Numbered from the stretch's first letter, positions 1-8,971 are shown. The stretch: 64,000 nt of DNA from JAVVHE01 sp032249695 (GCA_032249695.1 JAVVHE010000013.1:15932-79931), one strand, 5' to 3'. Program-made: numbers and translations. The notes: generated by a model from the sequence alone, not told the origin.

Positions 1-485
1 AAGCTGCCCGTATTGGCGCCGTAGCTTGTCTCGATGCCCCAAAGCGCCAGTAGCAGCGGCGCGGGCACGCCGTAGCGCGCCTCGATCACGCTCAGCTGCG
101 CGGCGTGCGTGGCGGCGAGCGACTGCCCGCGGCGGACCCGCGCTTCGTCGACATGGCTTGCGAGATAGCTGCGGAAGCTGGGCCGCACGCGCGCGCTGTC
201 GTCTGGCTGCGCGCGGTCCAGTTCGATCACGCGGGGGTTGGGCGTCAGGGCGCCCAGTTCGCGATCGAGCGTGGTGGCCGACACGCCCTGCGCGAGCGCC
301 TTCGCGCGCACCTGGCCGAGATAGTCGGTGAAGTCGGCTTGCGCGCTTTCGGGCGCTGGCGTCGGCGGGGCCGGTATCGCTGCGGCCGAAGCCGCTCGCG
401 CGGGCTGGGCGGCGGGCGCGGCCGACGGCTCGGGGCCTGGGCCGGAGGACAGCGCTGTGAGCGCGATCGGCAGGAGGGCGCGCAT
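1..485 (-). CDS. lytic murein transglycosylase, N-terminal part (cut by window edge)
   Basis: The reading frame is open from an ATG at 485 to the left edge of the window, giving about 161 residues of a larger protein. The N-terminus is hydrophobic and followed by an Ala/Pro-rich linker, as expected for an exported envelope enzyme. Then comes a segment with the motifs FTDYLGQVRAKALAQG, LTPNPRVIELDRAQP and LLALWGIETSYGANTG. The last one matches the glutamate-bearing active-site loop of MltB-type (SLT_2) transglycosylases, which cleave the peptidoglycan glycan strand with 1,6-anhydro-ring formation. I see no lipobox cysteine near the start, so it may be periplasmic rather than a lipoprotein. The catalytic-domain C-terminus lies outside the window. 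It is the first gene downstream of fabZ on the same strand, separated by about 200 bp with a terminator-like hairpin. Confidence 0.82.
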   Translation of the reverse strand, partial: MRALLPIALTALSSGPGPEPSAAPAAQPARAASAAAIPAPPTPAPESAQADFTDYLGQVRAKALAQGVSATTLDRELGALTPNPRVIELDRAQPDDSARVRPSFRSYLASHVDEARVRRGQSLAATHAAQLSVIEARYGVPAPLLLALWGIETSYGANTGS

Positions 486-641
486 CGACCGAGGGATGCC
501 ACAGCGCGGGGGCACGACGCCAGCATCGTTGCGGCGCGGGCGCAGGATTGCCGTGCGGGGCAAACGGCTCACCCCGCCTGTGCGGCCGGGGTCGGCACCT
601 CCGCGTGCAAGGGACGGCCGGCAATGTGCGCTGACCGCAAA

Positions 642-664
642 CCCCTCCCCGGAACGGGGAGGCG
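642..664 (-). terminator. inverted repeat / probable terminator after fabZ
   Basis: CCTCCCC (644-650) and GGGGAGG (656-662) form a short GC-rich hairpin with a 5-nt loop, 30 bp downstream of the fabZ stop. The T-tract on the minus strand is weak (TTTG), so it could equally be a copy of a GC-rich extragenic palindrome. Similar CTCCCC/GGGGAG palindromes occur elsewhere in the window (26532-26560, near 35250, near 16420). Confidence 0.45.
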
Positions 665-693
665 GCTGCTGCGCTAACGGGGTGGCGCGCGGT

Positions 694-1200
694 TTAGACC
701 GAAGCCACCGGCGGGTCGGCGACCATGGCGGTGAAGCACGCCTGCGCGCACAGGCGGCCCTCCACCTCGGCCTTGGCTTCAAACTTCCACACGCGCCCGC
801 GCGCCTGCGTCACCTCGACCTTCAGCTCGAGGAGAGCACCCGGCTCGACCGGAGCACGAAACTTCGCCTCTTCGATCGCCATGAAATAGAGGAGCTTGCC
901 GCGCGCCGCCTCGCCGATCGACACCAGCGCGAGCACGCCCGCGGTCTGCGCGAGCGCCTCGACGATCAGCACGCCGGGCATGATCGGGCGCTGTGGGAAG
1001 TGGCCCTGGAAGAAGGGCTCGTTGATCGTCACACCCTTGATGCCGCGCGCCGATCGGTTGGGGACGAGGTCCACCACACGGTCGACGAGCAGCATCGGGA
1101 AACGGTGCGGCAGCAGCGCCATCACGGCGAGGATGTCGACGGGGCCGAGCGCCTGCCCGGCCACGCCGTCTGCCGCTGGCGCCGGTGCGCCCCCGCTCAC
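694..1200 (-). CDS. fabZ: 3-hydroxyacyl-[acyl-carrier-protein] dehydratase FabZ
   Basis: This 168-residue protein dehydrates (3R)-hydroxyacyl-ACP to trans-2-enoyl-ACP in type II fatty-acid synthesis. The single hot-dog fold shows the diagnostic active-site helix: His67 in PFFQGHFPQRPIMPGV and Glu81 in LIVEALAQ. The segment PHRFPMLLVDRV (31-42) is also typical of FabZ. The first ~20 residues (Gly/Ala/Pro-rich) are longer than in most FabZ proteins, so an internal start is possible, although the next methionine (Met27) lies within the fold. Its start codon overlaps the stop of the upstream skp-like gene (4 bp), so the two are translationally coupled. It closes the bamA cluster. In many Gram-negatives lpxD sits just before fabZ, but here it is absent. 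Confidence 0.96.
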   Translation of the reverse strand: MSGGAPAPAADGVAGQALGPVDILAVMALLPHRFPMLLVDRVVDLVPNRSARGIKGVTINEPFFQGHFPQRPIMPGVLIVEALAQTAGVLALVSIGEAARGKLLYFMAIEEAKFRAPVEPGALLELKVEVTQARGRVWKFEAKAEVEGRLCAQACFTAMVADPPVASV

Positions 1201-1805
1201 TTCTTGCGGGGAGCCGGAGCGGGCGTTGCCGCGGCCGGAGCCGGAGCGCTCGCGGCTGGAGCCGCCGACACGTTCACCGCGACGCGCGGCAGCGACTGGT
1301 TGAGGCGCGCGATCACGTCATTGGTGATGTCCACGCCCGCGATCGTTTGCAACGTCGCACTGCGATTGAGCACAATCTGCGCGTTCCGCTCCTTCAACAG
1401 CGTCGACACGACCGGGTTCATCGCGTTGATGATCTGCTGCAGGCCCTGGTTCTGCGCGTTTTGCAGCGCTTGGCCGCGCCCCTGAAGTTCCGTCTCGGCG
1501 GTGGCGGCGCGCTGCTGCAGGTCACGCGCCTGCTGCTGCAGCGTCTCGGGCGCGACCGACTTCGCAGCCGCTGCTCGCTCCAGATTTTCCTGCTCGGTGC
1601 GAAACTGCTGCTGCAGCTGCTGTTGGCGAGCCTGCGCCTGATCGAGCTGCGGCTTCAGCTGCGCCTGTAGCGACTGGCCGGCGGCCGATTCGGTCAGCAC
1701 GCGGTTCACGTCGACGACGAGCACCGCGCCCTGAGCGGGCGCCTGTGCATAGGCCGCGACGGGCGCGGCGGCCGCGAACAGCGCGGCAAGGGCAAAGCGG
1801 GTCAT
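1197..1805 (-). CDS. skp: OmpH/Skp-family periplasmic chaperone
   Basis: This 202-residue protein has a clear Sec signal peptide (MTRFALAALFAAAAPVAAYA, cleavage after AYA). It then has the Skp opening strand VLVVDVNRVLTESAAGQ and a long Gln/Ala-rich coiled coil (about residues 50-130), which forms the tentacles that hold unfolded outer-membrane proteins. The C-terminal ~25 residues are Ala/Pro-rich and end in RKK, a variable tail. Family knowledge: Skp trimers deliver beta-barrel proteins to the BAM complex. The gene lies 2 bp after bamA, which fits that role, and overlaps fabZ by 4 bp. Overall sequence conservation in this family is low, so the call rests on architecture and neighbourhood. 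Confidence 0.92.
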   Translation of the reverse strand: MTRFALAALFAAAAPVAAYAQAPAQGAVLVVDVNRVLTESAAGQSLQAQLKPQLDQAQARQQQLQQQFRTEQENLERAAAAKSVAPETLQQQARDLQQRAATAETELQGRGQALQNAQNQGLQQIINAMNPVVSTLLKERNAQIVLNRSATLQTIAGVDITNDVIARLNQSLPRVAVNVSAAPAASAPAPAAATPAPAPRKK

Positions 1806-1807
1806 GA

Positions 1808-4540
1808 TCAGAACTGTCCTCCGATATTGAATTGGATGAGCCGCGGCCGGTCACCCGGTTGGCGCAGCAGGTCTTTGGCGATGTCAATCCGCAGCGGGCC
1901 GAATGGCGAGTTCCAGCTGACGCCCGCGCCCACTGCCAGACGCGGCGAGGGCGAATCGCCCAGGAACTGCTCGGTAAACCCCGGCGAGCCCGAGCGGTTG
2001 GCCGCGCAGGTGACGCCAGGCGGCCGGAACTGCGGGGCGAGCACGCCGCCGTTCGTCGTGAGCGGCGGGTTCTCGCAGACAAGCGCCGGGCGGTTCACGT
2101 CCCACAGTGCGCCGACATCGGCGAAGATCGATGGGCGCAGGCCCAGGTCGCGCGCACCCGTGCCGAGCGGGATCTGCAGTTCGGCCCGGCCGACATAATA
2201 GGCGTTGCCGCCGATGGCGTCGTCTTGGCGCTGGTTGCGGTCGGCCGACGGCACGCCATTCGGATCGAGGAACGTCCGAAGCACGCGCGGCCCGACACCG
2301 CGGATATCGAAGCCGCGGATGGTCGGCTGGCCAAGGTAGAACCGATCGACGAGGCGGACGTTCTGCCCGGCGAACCCGAAGATATAGCCGAAGCGTGCGG
2401 TAAGCCCGAAGACGAAGGCGCGCGGCAGCGTGAAGTACTTCGCTACGTCCACGATCGTACGGACGTAGTTGACGTCTCCACCCAGCCCCGCAACGTCCTG
2501 GCTGATCGAGAAGCGCTGGCCGCGCGTCGGGCGGATGCGGTTGTTGGTGGTATCGTAGACTAGGCTGAAACCCGCCGACGACACGAAGCGCGAGCCCTCA
2601 GCGTCGCACAGATAGCGCCCGGCGAGCAGTGGGTCGCAAGTGTCCGCAGCGCTGTTGCCGAGAATGCCGTCGCCGTTGGTATCGGTATAGAATTGCCCGC
2701 GATCGAGCCGCACGTCCTCCTGACTGATGCCATAACGAAGCTGCGCGAGGATATATTCGGTGAGCGGGAAGCCGACGCGCGCCTGCGTTCCGGTGATGAC
2801 CTGGCTGTAGATCGTGTCGCGCGCATTCGTCGACAGGCTTTGGAAGCGGAACTGCGAGTAGTCGCGCCGGAAGATGTCGACGCCGAAGCTGATGTTGCGT
2901 TCGAATAAGTACGGCTCAGTAAATCCCGCTTCCACCGAGGCAGCAAAGGCCGAATAGCTGCCCGAAAGCCGAAGCTCTTGCCCCAGACCGCGGAAATTGC
3001 GCTGGCGGATCGAGGCGTTGATGATCAGGTTCTCGATCGAGCTGTAGCCCGCCGACAGCTGCAACTCGCCGGTCGGCTTGTCTTCCAGATCGGTCGTCAG
3101 GATCACGCGGTCGGGTCCCGATCCGGGGTTCTGCTTCACCTCCAGTTTATCCTGGAAGAATCCAAGACTCTGGATGCGATCTCGGCTGCGCTTCACCAGC
3201 ACGGTGTTGAAGGCATCGCCTTCCGCCAACCGGAACTCCCGACGAATAACCTTATCCGCAGTGATAGTATTGCCGTTGATATCGATACGTTCCACATAGA
3301 CGCGCGGAGCGTCGTTCAGCACGAACGTGACGTTCATCTCGCGCTTTTGCTTGTCGCGATCGAAACGCGGCCTGACGTCGGCGAACGCATAGCCCAGCAA
3401 ACCGGCCGCCTCGCTCAGTGCGTTGACCGAGTCCTCGACCTTCTGCGCATTATACCAGTCACCCTTCGTAAAACTGATCAGCGGCTTGAACGTCTCCGCC
3501 TTGAAATCCCGGATCTTGCTATCCAGTTCCACATCGCCAAAACGGTAGCGCTCGCCTTCCTCAACCACGTAAGTGATGATGAAATCCTTGCGATCCGGCG
3601 TCAGCTCAGCGGTCGCGCTGACTACGCGGAAGTCAGCATAGCCGTTCGTCAGATAGAATTGCCGCAGCTTCTGCTGATCGTAACTCAATCGATCAGGATC
3701 GTAGGTATCGTTTGAAGTAAACAAGTGGTACCAGCGCGCCTGCTTGGTCGCCATCTGGCGTCGTATCTTTGAGTCGCCAAAAATCTTGTTACCAAGAATA
3801 TTGATCTGTCGAACCTTAGAGCGCGGACCTTCGCGGATCTCAAAGATTACGTCGACCCGGTTTTGCTCAAGCTGAACAATTTTCGGCTCTACACTGGCCG
3901 CGAACCGGCCACTGCGCCGATAGAGTTCGAGTATCCGGCCAACGTCGGAGGCCACCCGCGGACGGGTGAAGACCTGCCGCGGTGCCAAGCGCACTTCTTT
4001 CGTGAGCTTGTCTTCCTTGATCCGCTTTGCGCCTTCAAACACAACGCGGTTGACGACCGGGTTCTCGCGAACGTTGATGACGACCGCGCCGCCCTCGTTG
4101 CCCACCGTCACGTCGGCAAACAGGCCGGTGTCGTAGAGCGCGCGCAGCACCGCGTCGCCCTTGGCGCGCGTGTAGGAGTCGCCGACGCGCAGATCGATAT
4201 AGCTGCGGACGGTCTCGGGCTCGACGCGCTCAGCACCGCGCACTTCAATCGAGGTGATCGTCACCGCCTGCTCGGGTCCGGCTGCCGTAACGGGCGCTGC
4301 CAGAGTTTCGGGCATACCGATCCGCGGCCCCGCCCCGGTCGGCGCGGCCGGCCCCGCGGGCGCCTGCTGCGCGGAGCCGGCCGGTGCTGGAGCGCCCTGC
4401 GCCGCCGCCGGGGCGCGCTGGGGGCCTTGCTGCGGCGCCGGGCCAGCGTCCTGCGCCCACGCGGGTGCGCCCGCCGATCCGGTCATCAACGCTGCCATGA
4501 AAAGCGTCCGCGTGCGCGGACGGTGGCTGTAGTCGCTCAA
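1808..4540 (-). CDS. bamA: outer membrane protein assembly factor BamA
   Basis: This is the central barrel of the BAM complex, which folds and inserts outer-membrane proteins. After a signal peptide ending ...GAPAWAQ and a ~55-residue Ala/Pro/Gln-rich linker come tandem POTRA domains (first one starting ITSIEVRGAERV) and a C-terminal 16-stranded barrel. The lid-locking loop motif TIRGFDIRG and the C-terminal beta-signal ending in Phe (IQFNIGGQF) are visible. I chose the TTG at 4540 because GGGGAG lies 5 bp upstream. GTG at 4546 and ATG at 4498 are in-frame alternatives; the frame also stays open far upstream into rseP but without family-like sequence. The predicted product is about 910 residues, a little long for BamA because of the linker. 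It is followed 2 bp later by skp and preceded by rseP. Confidence 0.97.
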   Translation of the reverse strand: MSDYSHRPRTRTLFMAALMTGSAGAPAWAQDAGPAPQQGPQRAPAAAQGAPAPAGSAQQAPAGPAAPTGAGPRIGMPETLAAPVTAAGPEQAVTITSIEVRGAERVEPETVRSYIDLRVGDSYTRAKGDAVLRALYDTGLFADVTVGNEGGAVVINVRENPVVNRVVFEGAKRIKEDKLTKEVRLAPRQVFTRPRVASDVGRILELYRRSGRFAASVEPKIVQLEQNRVDVIFEIREGPRSKVRQINILGNKIFGDSKIRRQMATKQARWYHLFTSNDTYDPDRLSYDQQKLRQFYLTNGYADFRVVSATAELTPDRKDFIITYVVEEGERYRFGDVELDSKIRDFKAETFKPLISFTKGDWYNAQKVEDSVNALSEAAGLLGYAFADVRPRFDRDKQKREMNVTFVLNDAPRVYVERIDINGNTITADKVIRREFRLAEGDAFNTVLVKRSRDRIQSLGFFQDKLEVKQNPGSGPDRVILTTDLEDKPTGELQLSAGYSSIENLIINASIRQRNFRGLGQELRLSGSYSAFAASVEAGFTEPYLFERNISFGVDIFRRDYSQFRFQSLSTNARDTIYSQVITGTQARVGFPLTEYILAQLRYGISQEDVRLDRGQFYTDTNGDGILGNSAADTCDPLLAGRYLCDAEGSRFVSSAGFSLVYDTTNNRIRPTRGQRFSISQDVAGLGGDVNYVRTIVDVAKYFTLPRAFVFGLTARFGYIFGFAGQNVRLVDRFYLGQPTIRGFDIRGVGPRVLRTFLDPNGVPSADRNQRQDDAIGGNAYYVGRAELQIPLGTGARDLGLRPSIFADVGALWDVNRPALVCENPPLTTNGGVLAPQFRPPGVTCAANRSGSPGFTEQFLGDSPSPRLAVGAGVSWNSPFGPLRIDIAKDLLRQPGDRPRLIQFNIGGQF

Positions 4541-4590
4541 TTCCACTCCCCGCGAGCCGCCCGGCACCGCCGATCCGTCCGCCTGTAACC

Positions 4591-5718
4591 TCAGCCCACC
4601 AAGCGCTGCCACACGCCGAACGACGAAAGATCGTTCCAGGTCAGGACAACCATCAGCGTCAGGATCGCCGCGAAGCCGGACAGGAACGCCAGCTCCTGCG
4701 CCCGCTGGCTCAGCGGCCGCCGCCGCAGACCTTCCACGGCATAGAGAAGCAGGTGCCCTCCGTCCAGCACAGGGACTGGCAAGAGATTGATGAACCCAAT
4801 GTTGATGGAAATGAGCGCAAGGAACTGAACGAAGCGCTCCCAGCCGATCTGTGCTGCCTGCCCGCTCATCTGCGCGACCTTCAGCGGCCCACCAAGCTCG
4901 GACAGCCCGCGCTCGCCCGCGAAAATCTGGCCGATGCCGTGCCACATGGCGCCGACCAGGCGCGCCACCTCGATCACCGCCCACCGGACGGCGCCGACCG
5001 GGCCGACCCGTTCGGCAATGCGCTGGCAGCCCGCCAGCCCGATGCGATTAACCTTGTAGCTTTGACCGAACGCGTCGCGCTCGGTCACCTGCTTCGGTTG
5101 CAGCACCAGCGCCCTCCGCGCGCCCGCGCGCTCGATGACGATCGGCACGGGCTGGCCGGTGTTGAGTTGCATCTGGCCCATCACGTCCTCGAAGCGCGAC
5201 ACCGCCGAGCCGTTCATCATGACGATCCGGTCGCCGCGCGCCAGCCCGGCGTCGGCCGCAGCCGATCCCTGTGCCGCGCCGCAGACGACCGCGGGCGTGT
5301 AGGGATGGCCAAGCATCAGAAAGAACCCTGCGAAAATCGCAATCGCGAAGGCGAAGTTGGTAACCGGCCCCGCCGCGACGATGATCGCACGCTGCCACAG
5401 CGGCTTGGCCTGCAGCGTGTGCTGCCGCTCCTCGTGACTGAGCGATGACACGTCGCCCTCGGTCGTGCCGGTGACGTCGCCGTCTCCCGCGAACTTGACG
5501 TAGCCGCCCAGCGGCAGCGCCGACAGCCGCCAGCGCGTGCCACGCCGGTCGGTCCAGCCGAACAGCTCGCGGCCGAAACCCACCGAAAAGGCGTCCGCCT
5601 TCACCCCGAACAGCCGCCCGGCGAGATAGTGGCCGAATTCATGGATTGTCACGATGATGCCGATGACCACCACGAAATGGAGCGCCTGGCTGAGGAAACC
5701 CGGCTGGGCGAGCGTCAT
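4591..5718 (-). CDS. rseP: RIP zinc metalloprotease RseP (site-2 protease)
   Basis: This 375-residue inner-membrane M50 protease cuts transmembrane substrates such as anti-sigma factors and leftover signal peptides. The zinc motif HEFGH (residues 26-30) lies in the first membrane helix. The third metal ligand is in the LPVPVLDGGHLL region near residue 315. Between them is a PDZ domain (about 120-215, with ARGDRIVMMNG). Hydrophobic stretches at 13-28, 105-125, 300-315 and 345-365 fit four membrane helices. It begins with ATGA overlapping the dxr stop, so it is translationally coupled. Only one PDZ is evident, where E. coli RseP has two, which is usual for shorter alphaproteobacterial versions. 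Confidence 0.96.
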   Translation of the reverse strand: MTLAQPGFLSQALHFVVVIGIIVTIHEFGHYLAGRLFGVKADAFSVGFGRELFGWTDRRGTRWRLSALPLGGYVKFAGDGDVTGTTEGDVSSLSHEERQHTLQAKPLWQRAIIVAAGPVTNFAFAIAIFAGFFLMLGHPYTPAVVCGAAQGSAAADAGLARGDRIVMMNGSAVSRFEDVMGQMQLNTGQPVPIVIERAGARRALVLQPKQVTERDAFGQSYKVNRIGLAGCQRIAERVGPVGAVRWAVIEVARLVGAMWHGIGQIFAGERGLSELGGPLKVAQMSGQAAQIGWERFVQFLALISINIGFINLLPVPVLDGGHLLLYAVEGLRRRPLSQRAQELAFLSGFAAILTLMVVLTWNDLSSFGVWQRLVG

Positions 5719-6866
5719 ATTGCGTGGGCCTCCACTGCGGTCCTGGCGTAGTCACGGGCTGCCCCGTCGACGTGGATTACGTCCGCAATGCTGAATAGCC
5801 GCGATACAGGCAAGCGATCGAGCGTATCCTCGACGACCGCCGCGATCCCCAGAAACGGCAGCCGCCCCGCCAGGAAGGCCGCCACCGCGATCTCGTTCGC
5901 TGCGTTCAGCACCGCGGGCCGGTCGCCACCCGCGCGCAGCGCCGCCCAAGCGAGCCGCAGCGCCGGGAAACGCTCCGGATCGGGCTCAAAGAACTCCAGC
6001 CGCCCGACCTTCACCAGGTCAAGCCGCTCGCACGGCGTCTCCATGCGATCGGGCCAAGCGAGCGCATAGGAGATGGGCGTCCGCATATCGGGCGTACCCA
6101 TCTGGGCGAGCACCGATCCATCGACATATTCGACCATCGAATGGATGATCGACTGCGGGTGGATGACGACGGAAAGCTGGTCGGCGCTGATCGGGAACAG
6201 GTGGAATGCCTCGATCAGTTCCAGCCCCTTGTTCATCAGCGTTGCCGAATCGACGCTGATCTTGCCGCCCATCGACCAGACGGGGTGCTTCACTGCCTGC
6301 GCGGGCGTGGCCGCGCGCATCGTCGCCATGTCGGCATTGCGGAATGGCCCGCCCGAGCAGGTGAGAATGACGCGCGCCACCCGCTCTGGGCGCGCATGAT
6401 CGAAGCACTGGAAGATCGCGTTATGCTCGGAGTCGACCGGAAGCAGCGTCGCCTTGGATCGCTCGACCTCGCGGTTCACCAGGTCGCCCGCACAGACGAG
6501 CGTTTCCTTGTTCGCAAGCGCCACGGTCGCCCCGCGCCGGACGGCGCGGAGCGTCGAGGGCAGCCCCGCTGCACCGACGATCGCTGCCATCACCACGTCT
6601 GCCTCGGCGGCTTCCTCGATCGCCGCCGAACCCGCCGCCGCTTCGATGCCGGTGCCCCACAGCCGCTCCTTCAGCGCGCCATAGGCTGCGTCGTCGGCCA
6701 CCACCGCGCGTTCGGCGCGGACGGCGACCGCCGATTCGGCAAGCGAGTCGACATCGCGGTTCGCGGTCAACGCATGGACCCGCCAGCTGCCGGGCGCGCG
6801 CTTTACGAGATCGAGCGTCGAGCGCCCGATCGAGCCCGTCGCACCGAGGATCGAGAGGCTCCTCAC
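5715..6866 (-). CDS. dxr: 1-deoxy-D-xylulose 5-phosphate reductoisomerase
   Basis: This 383-residue enzyme makes 2-C-methyl-D-erythritol 4-phosphate, the committed step of the MEP isoprenoid pathway. It starts with the NADPH-binding motif SILGATGSIGRSTLDL. It also carries ALANKETLV, the metal-binding PVDSEHNAIFQC, the flexible-loop region KHPVWSMGGKISVDSATLMNKG, and LNAANEIAVAAFL. The GTG at 6866 is chosen because it overlaps the cdsA stop as GTGA and yields exactly the family length. It supplies precursors for the undecaprenyl diphosphate made by uppS, two genes upstream, so the cluster links isoprenoid supply and envelope assembly. Confidence 0.97.
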   Translation of the reverse strand: MRSLSILGATGSIGRSTLDLVKRAPGSWRVHALTANRDVDSLAESAVAVRAERAVVADDAAYGALKERLWGTGIEAAAGSAAIEEAAEADVVMAAIVGAAGLPSTLRAVRRGATVALANKETLVCAGDLVNREVERSKATLLPVDSEHNAIFQCFDHARPERVARVILTCSGGPFRNADMATMRAATPAQAVKHPVWSMGGKISVDSATLMNKGLELIEAFHLFPISADQLSVVIHPQSIIHSMVEYVDGSVLAQMGTPDMRTPISYALAWPDRMETPCERLDLVKVGRLEFFEPDPERFPALRLAWAALRAGGDRPAVLNAANEIAVAAFLAGRLPFLGIAAVVEDTLDRLPVSRLFSIADVIHVDGAARDYARTAVEAHAI

Positions 6867-7669
6867 GGCAGCCACCCAGCTGCGACCGCGCTCGCCACCA
6901 CCACCGACACAGGCGCTAACCCGTCCATGCGATCGAGCACGCCGCCATGGCCGGGCAGGATCGAGCCCGAGTCTTTGACTCCCGCGCGCCGCTTCAACCA
7001 GCTTTCGAACAAGTCTCCCCCCATCGCGAGAACGCCGAGGCCAAGCCCCACGCCACCCGCTGCGATGCCGTTCATTCCCAGTTGCGAGCCCAGCGCTGCC
7101 GAAGCCGCGCCCGCCGCTAACACCGCCCCGATGAACCCAGCCCATGTCTTGTTGGGACTGAGCGCGGGCGCCAGCTTCGGACCGCCGATCAGCCGCCCGC
7201 ACGCGAAAGCTGCGATGTCCGCCGCGCAGACGATGCCGACGGTATATTCGATCCACTCCAGCCCGGTCGGCCGAGCCAGCAGCCAAATCAGGCCGATCGC
7301 CGGCAGTCCCAGATAGATGAGCCCCGCCTCGCTCAGGTCCTGGCGCGCGCGCCGATCGCCAGTCTGCGGGTGCCAAAGCGACGCGGCGGCTGCGGCTGCG
7401 CTCGCGGCGACCAGCACCGAGGCTGCGAGCACGAGCTTGCCGATCGCGGCAAGCAGCGCGGCGACGGCCAGCACGGCGATACCAGGCAGCAGCAGGATGG
7501 GCGAGAGTTGGTGCATGCGGACCCACTCTCGCCAGCCCAGCGCGACCGTTACCGCGGCCAGCGCCGCGAACGCCCGCGGCCCCGCATGAAGGCATGCCAG
7601 CGCCAGCACCGCGAGCGCGACGCCGACCAGCACCCGCGTCGTGACCGGGCGGCGGTCGCGGAACGCCAA
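6863..7669 (-). CDS. cdsA: phosphatidate cytidylyltransferase
   Basis: This integral membrane enzyme converts phosphatidic acid and CTP to CDP-diacylglycerol, the branch point of phospholipid synthesis. The C-terminal CdsA signature is complete: SWLKRRAGVKD then SILPGHGGVLDRMD. The N-terminal half is a run of hydrophobic helices. The start is uncertain. TTG at 7669 lies directly after the uppS stop (268 residues), whereas an ATG at 7726 would overlap uppS by 56 bp and add a proline/arginine-rich stretch not expected in the family. The gene ends with TGA inside the dxr GTG start. Confidence 0.93.
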   Translation of the reverse strand: MAFRDRRPVTTRVLVGVALAVLALACLHAGPRAFAALAAVTVALGWREWVRMHQLSPILLLPGIAVLAVAALLAAIGKLVLAASVLVAASAAAAAASLWHPQTGDRRARQDLSEAGLIYLGLPAIGLIWLLARPTGLEWIEYTVGIVCAADIAAFACGRLIGGPKLAPALSPNKTWAGFIGAVLAAGAASAALGSQLGMNGIAAGGVGLGLGVLAMGGDLFESWLKRRAGVKDSGSILPGHGGVLDRMDGLAPVSVVVASAVAAGWLP

Positions 7670-7670
7670 G

Positions 7671-8417
7671 CTAGCGGCCGCCAAAGCGCCGCTCCCGCGC
7701 GGCGAAGGTGGCGAGCGCAGCGGCAAGCGCCGTGCGATCGAAATCGGGCCACAGCGTGTCGACGAACACGAGTTCGGCGTACGCTGCCTGCCACAGAAGG
7801 AAGTTGCTGATGCGCTGCTCGCCGCTGGTGCGGATCATCAGGTCCACCGGCGGCAGCCCGGCGGTGTCGAGCCGCGCCTCGATCGCCTCGGCGGTGATCG
7901 CGGCCGGGTCGATCCGCCCCGCCTTCGCGTCGGCCGCCAGCGCGCGGGCAGCGCGGGTCAGCTCGTCGTGGCTGCCGTAATTCAGCGCGATGACAACCGT
8001 CAGCCGCGTATTGTCGCGCGTCCGCGCCCGCGCCTCGTCGATCAGCGCGACGATGTCCGCCGACAGTCGGCTGAGGTCGCCGATGAAGCGCAGACACGCG
8101 CCCTCACGGTGGAGTTCATCGAGCTCGCTGCGCAGGAAATGGCGCAACAGCCCCATCAGGTCGCTGACCTCATCCTGCGGGCGGCGCCAGTTCTCGCTGC
8201 TGAAGGCGTAGAGCGTCAGCACGCCCACGCCCATGTCACCCGCCGCGCGGATCGTACGCCGCACCGCCTCAATCCCCGCACGGTGGCCGGCGACGCGCGG
8301 CAGGAAGCGCCGCTTCGCCCAGCGGCCGTTGCCGTCCATGATAATCGCGACGTGTGCCGGCACGGCTGCACGCTGCCCGGCGGCGGGCACGGCCGCGCGG
8401 GCAGCGGCGAGCGTCAC
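7671..8417 (-). CDS. uppS: (2E,6E)-farnesyl-diphosphate-specific ditrans,polycis-undecaprenyl-diphosphate synthase
   Basis: This 248-residue cis-prenyltransferase extends farnesyl diphosphate to undecaprenyl diphosphate, the lipid carrier for peptidoglycan and surface glycans. The active-site start HVAIIMDGNGRWAKRR (catalytic Asp in MDGNGRW), the flexible-loop motif YAFSSENWRRP and the C-terminal DLMIRTSGEQRISNFLLWQ are all present. A ~20-residue Ala-rich extension precedes the fold. The start overlaps the frr stop by 4 bp. Confidence 0.97.
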   Translation of the reverse strand: MTLAAARAAVPAAGQRAAVPAHVAIIMDGNGRWAKRRFLPRVAGHRAGIEAVRRTIRAAGDMGVGVLTLYAFSSENWRRPQDEVSDLMGLLRHFLRSELDELHREGACLRFIGDLSRLSADIVALIDEARARTRDNTRLTVVIALNYGSHDELTRAARALAADAKAGRIDPAAITAEAIEARLDTAGLPPVDLMIRTSGEQRISNFLLWQAAYAELVFVDTLWPDFDRTALAAALATFAARERRFGGR

Positions 8418-8971
8418 TTGCCGAGAATCTCCTTCTCCTTGGCGGACGCAGCCGCGTCGGCGTCGGCGATATGCTTGTCGGTCAACTTCTGGACCTGCTC
8501 TTCCAGCTTCTTCTGTTCGTCCTGGCTGATCTCTCCCTTCTTTTCATCCGACTTGATCGCCTCCATCCCGTCGCGGCGCACGTTGCGGATGGCGACGCGC
8601 GCTTTCTCGGCATATTGGCTGGCGAGCTTGGCGAGTTCCTTCCGGCGCTCCTCGGTCAGGTCGGGAATAGGCAGCCGTAGCGTCTGGCCATCGGTGATCG
8701 GGTTGAGGCCGAGGCCAGCGGCGCGGATCGCTTTCTCCACCGGCTGAACGTTCGAACGGTCCCACACCTGCACCGACAGCATCCGCGGCTCGGGCGAGGT
8801 GACCGTTGCGAGCTGGTTCAACGGCATGTGGCTGCCGTAGACCTCGACGGTGATCGGATCGAGCAGGCTGACGCTCGCACGGCCCGTGCGCAGGCCGCCC
8901 AGATCGTGCTTCAGGCTCTCAACCGCACTCCCCATGCGGCGCTCGATGTCGGCTTTATCGAATTTCGGCAT
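8414..8971 (-). CDS. frr: ribosome recycling factor
   Basis: This 185-residue protein, with EF-G, splits post-termination ribosomes. It has the family's three-helix-bundle signature: MGSAVESLKHDLGGLRTGRASV near the N-terminus, then NPITDGQTLRLPIPDLTEERRKEL, and RRDGMEAIK in the last helix. The length is exactly typical. It sits between pyrH and uppS, the conserved bacterial order, and overlaps uppS by 4 bp. Confidence 0.98.
   Translation of the reverse strand: MPKFDKADIERRMGSAVESLKHDLGGLRTGRASVSLLDPITVEVYGSHMPLNQLATVTSPEPRMLSVQVWDRSNVQPVEKAIRAAGLGLNPITDGQTLRLPIPDLTEERRKELAKLASQYAEKARVAIRNVRRDGMEAIKSDEKKGEISQDEQKKLEEQVQKLTDKHIADADAAASAKEKEILGK

Noticed and set aside
328..1485. Long plus-strand open frame across fabZ
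   Set aside because: It is the antisense of fabZ and skp, with low-complexity Arg/Ala content and no motifs; high-GC DNA produces such shadows.
4547..4984. N-terminal extension of bamA upstream of 4546
   Set aside because: The frame is open, but the sequence is Arg/Ala-rich, antisense-like, overlaps rseP and precedes the signal peptide; no ribosome-binding site supports it.
6867..7595. Upstream extension of the dxr frame
   Set aside because: It overlaps cdsA in another frame and lacks conserved sequence; GTG 6866 gives the correct Dxr N-terminus.
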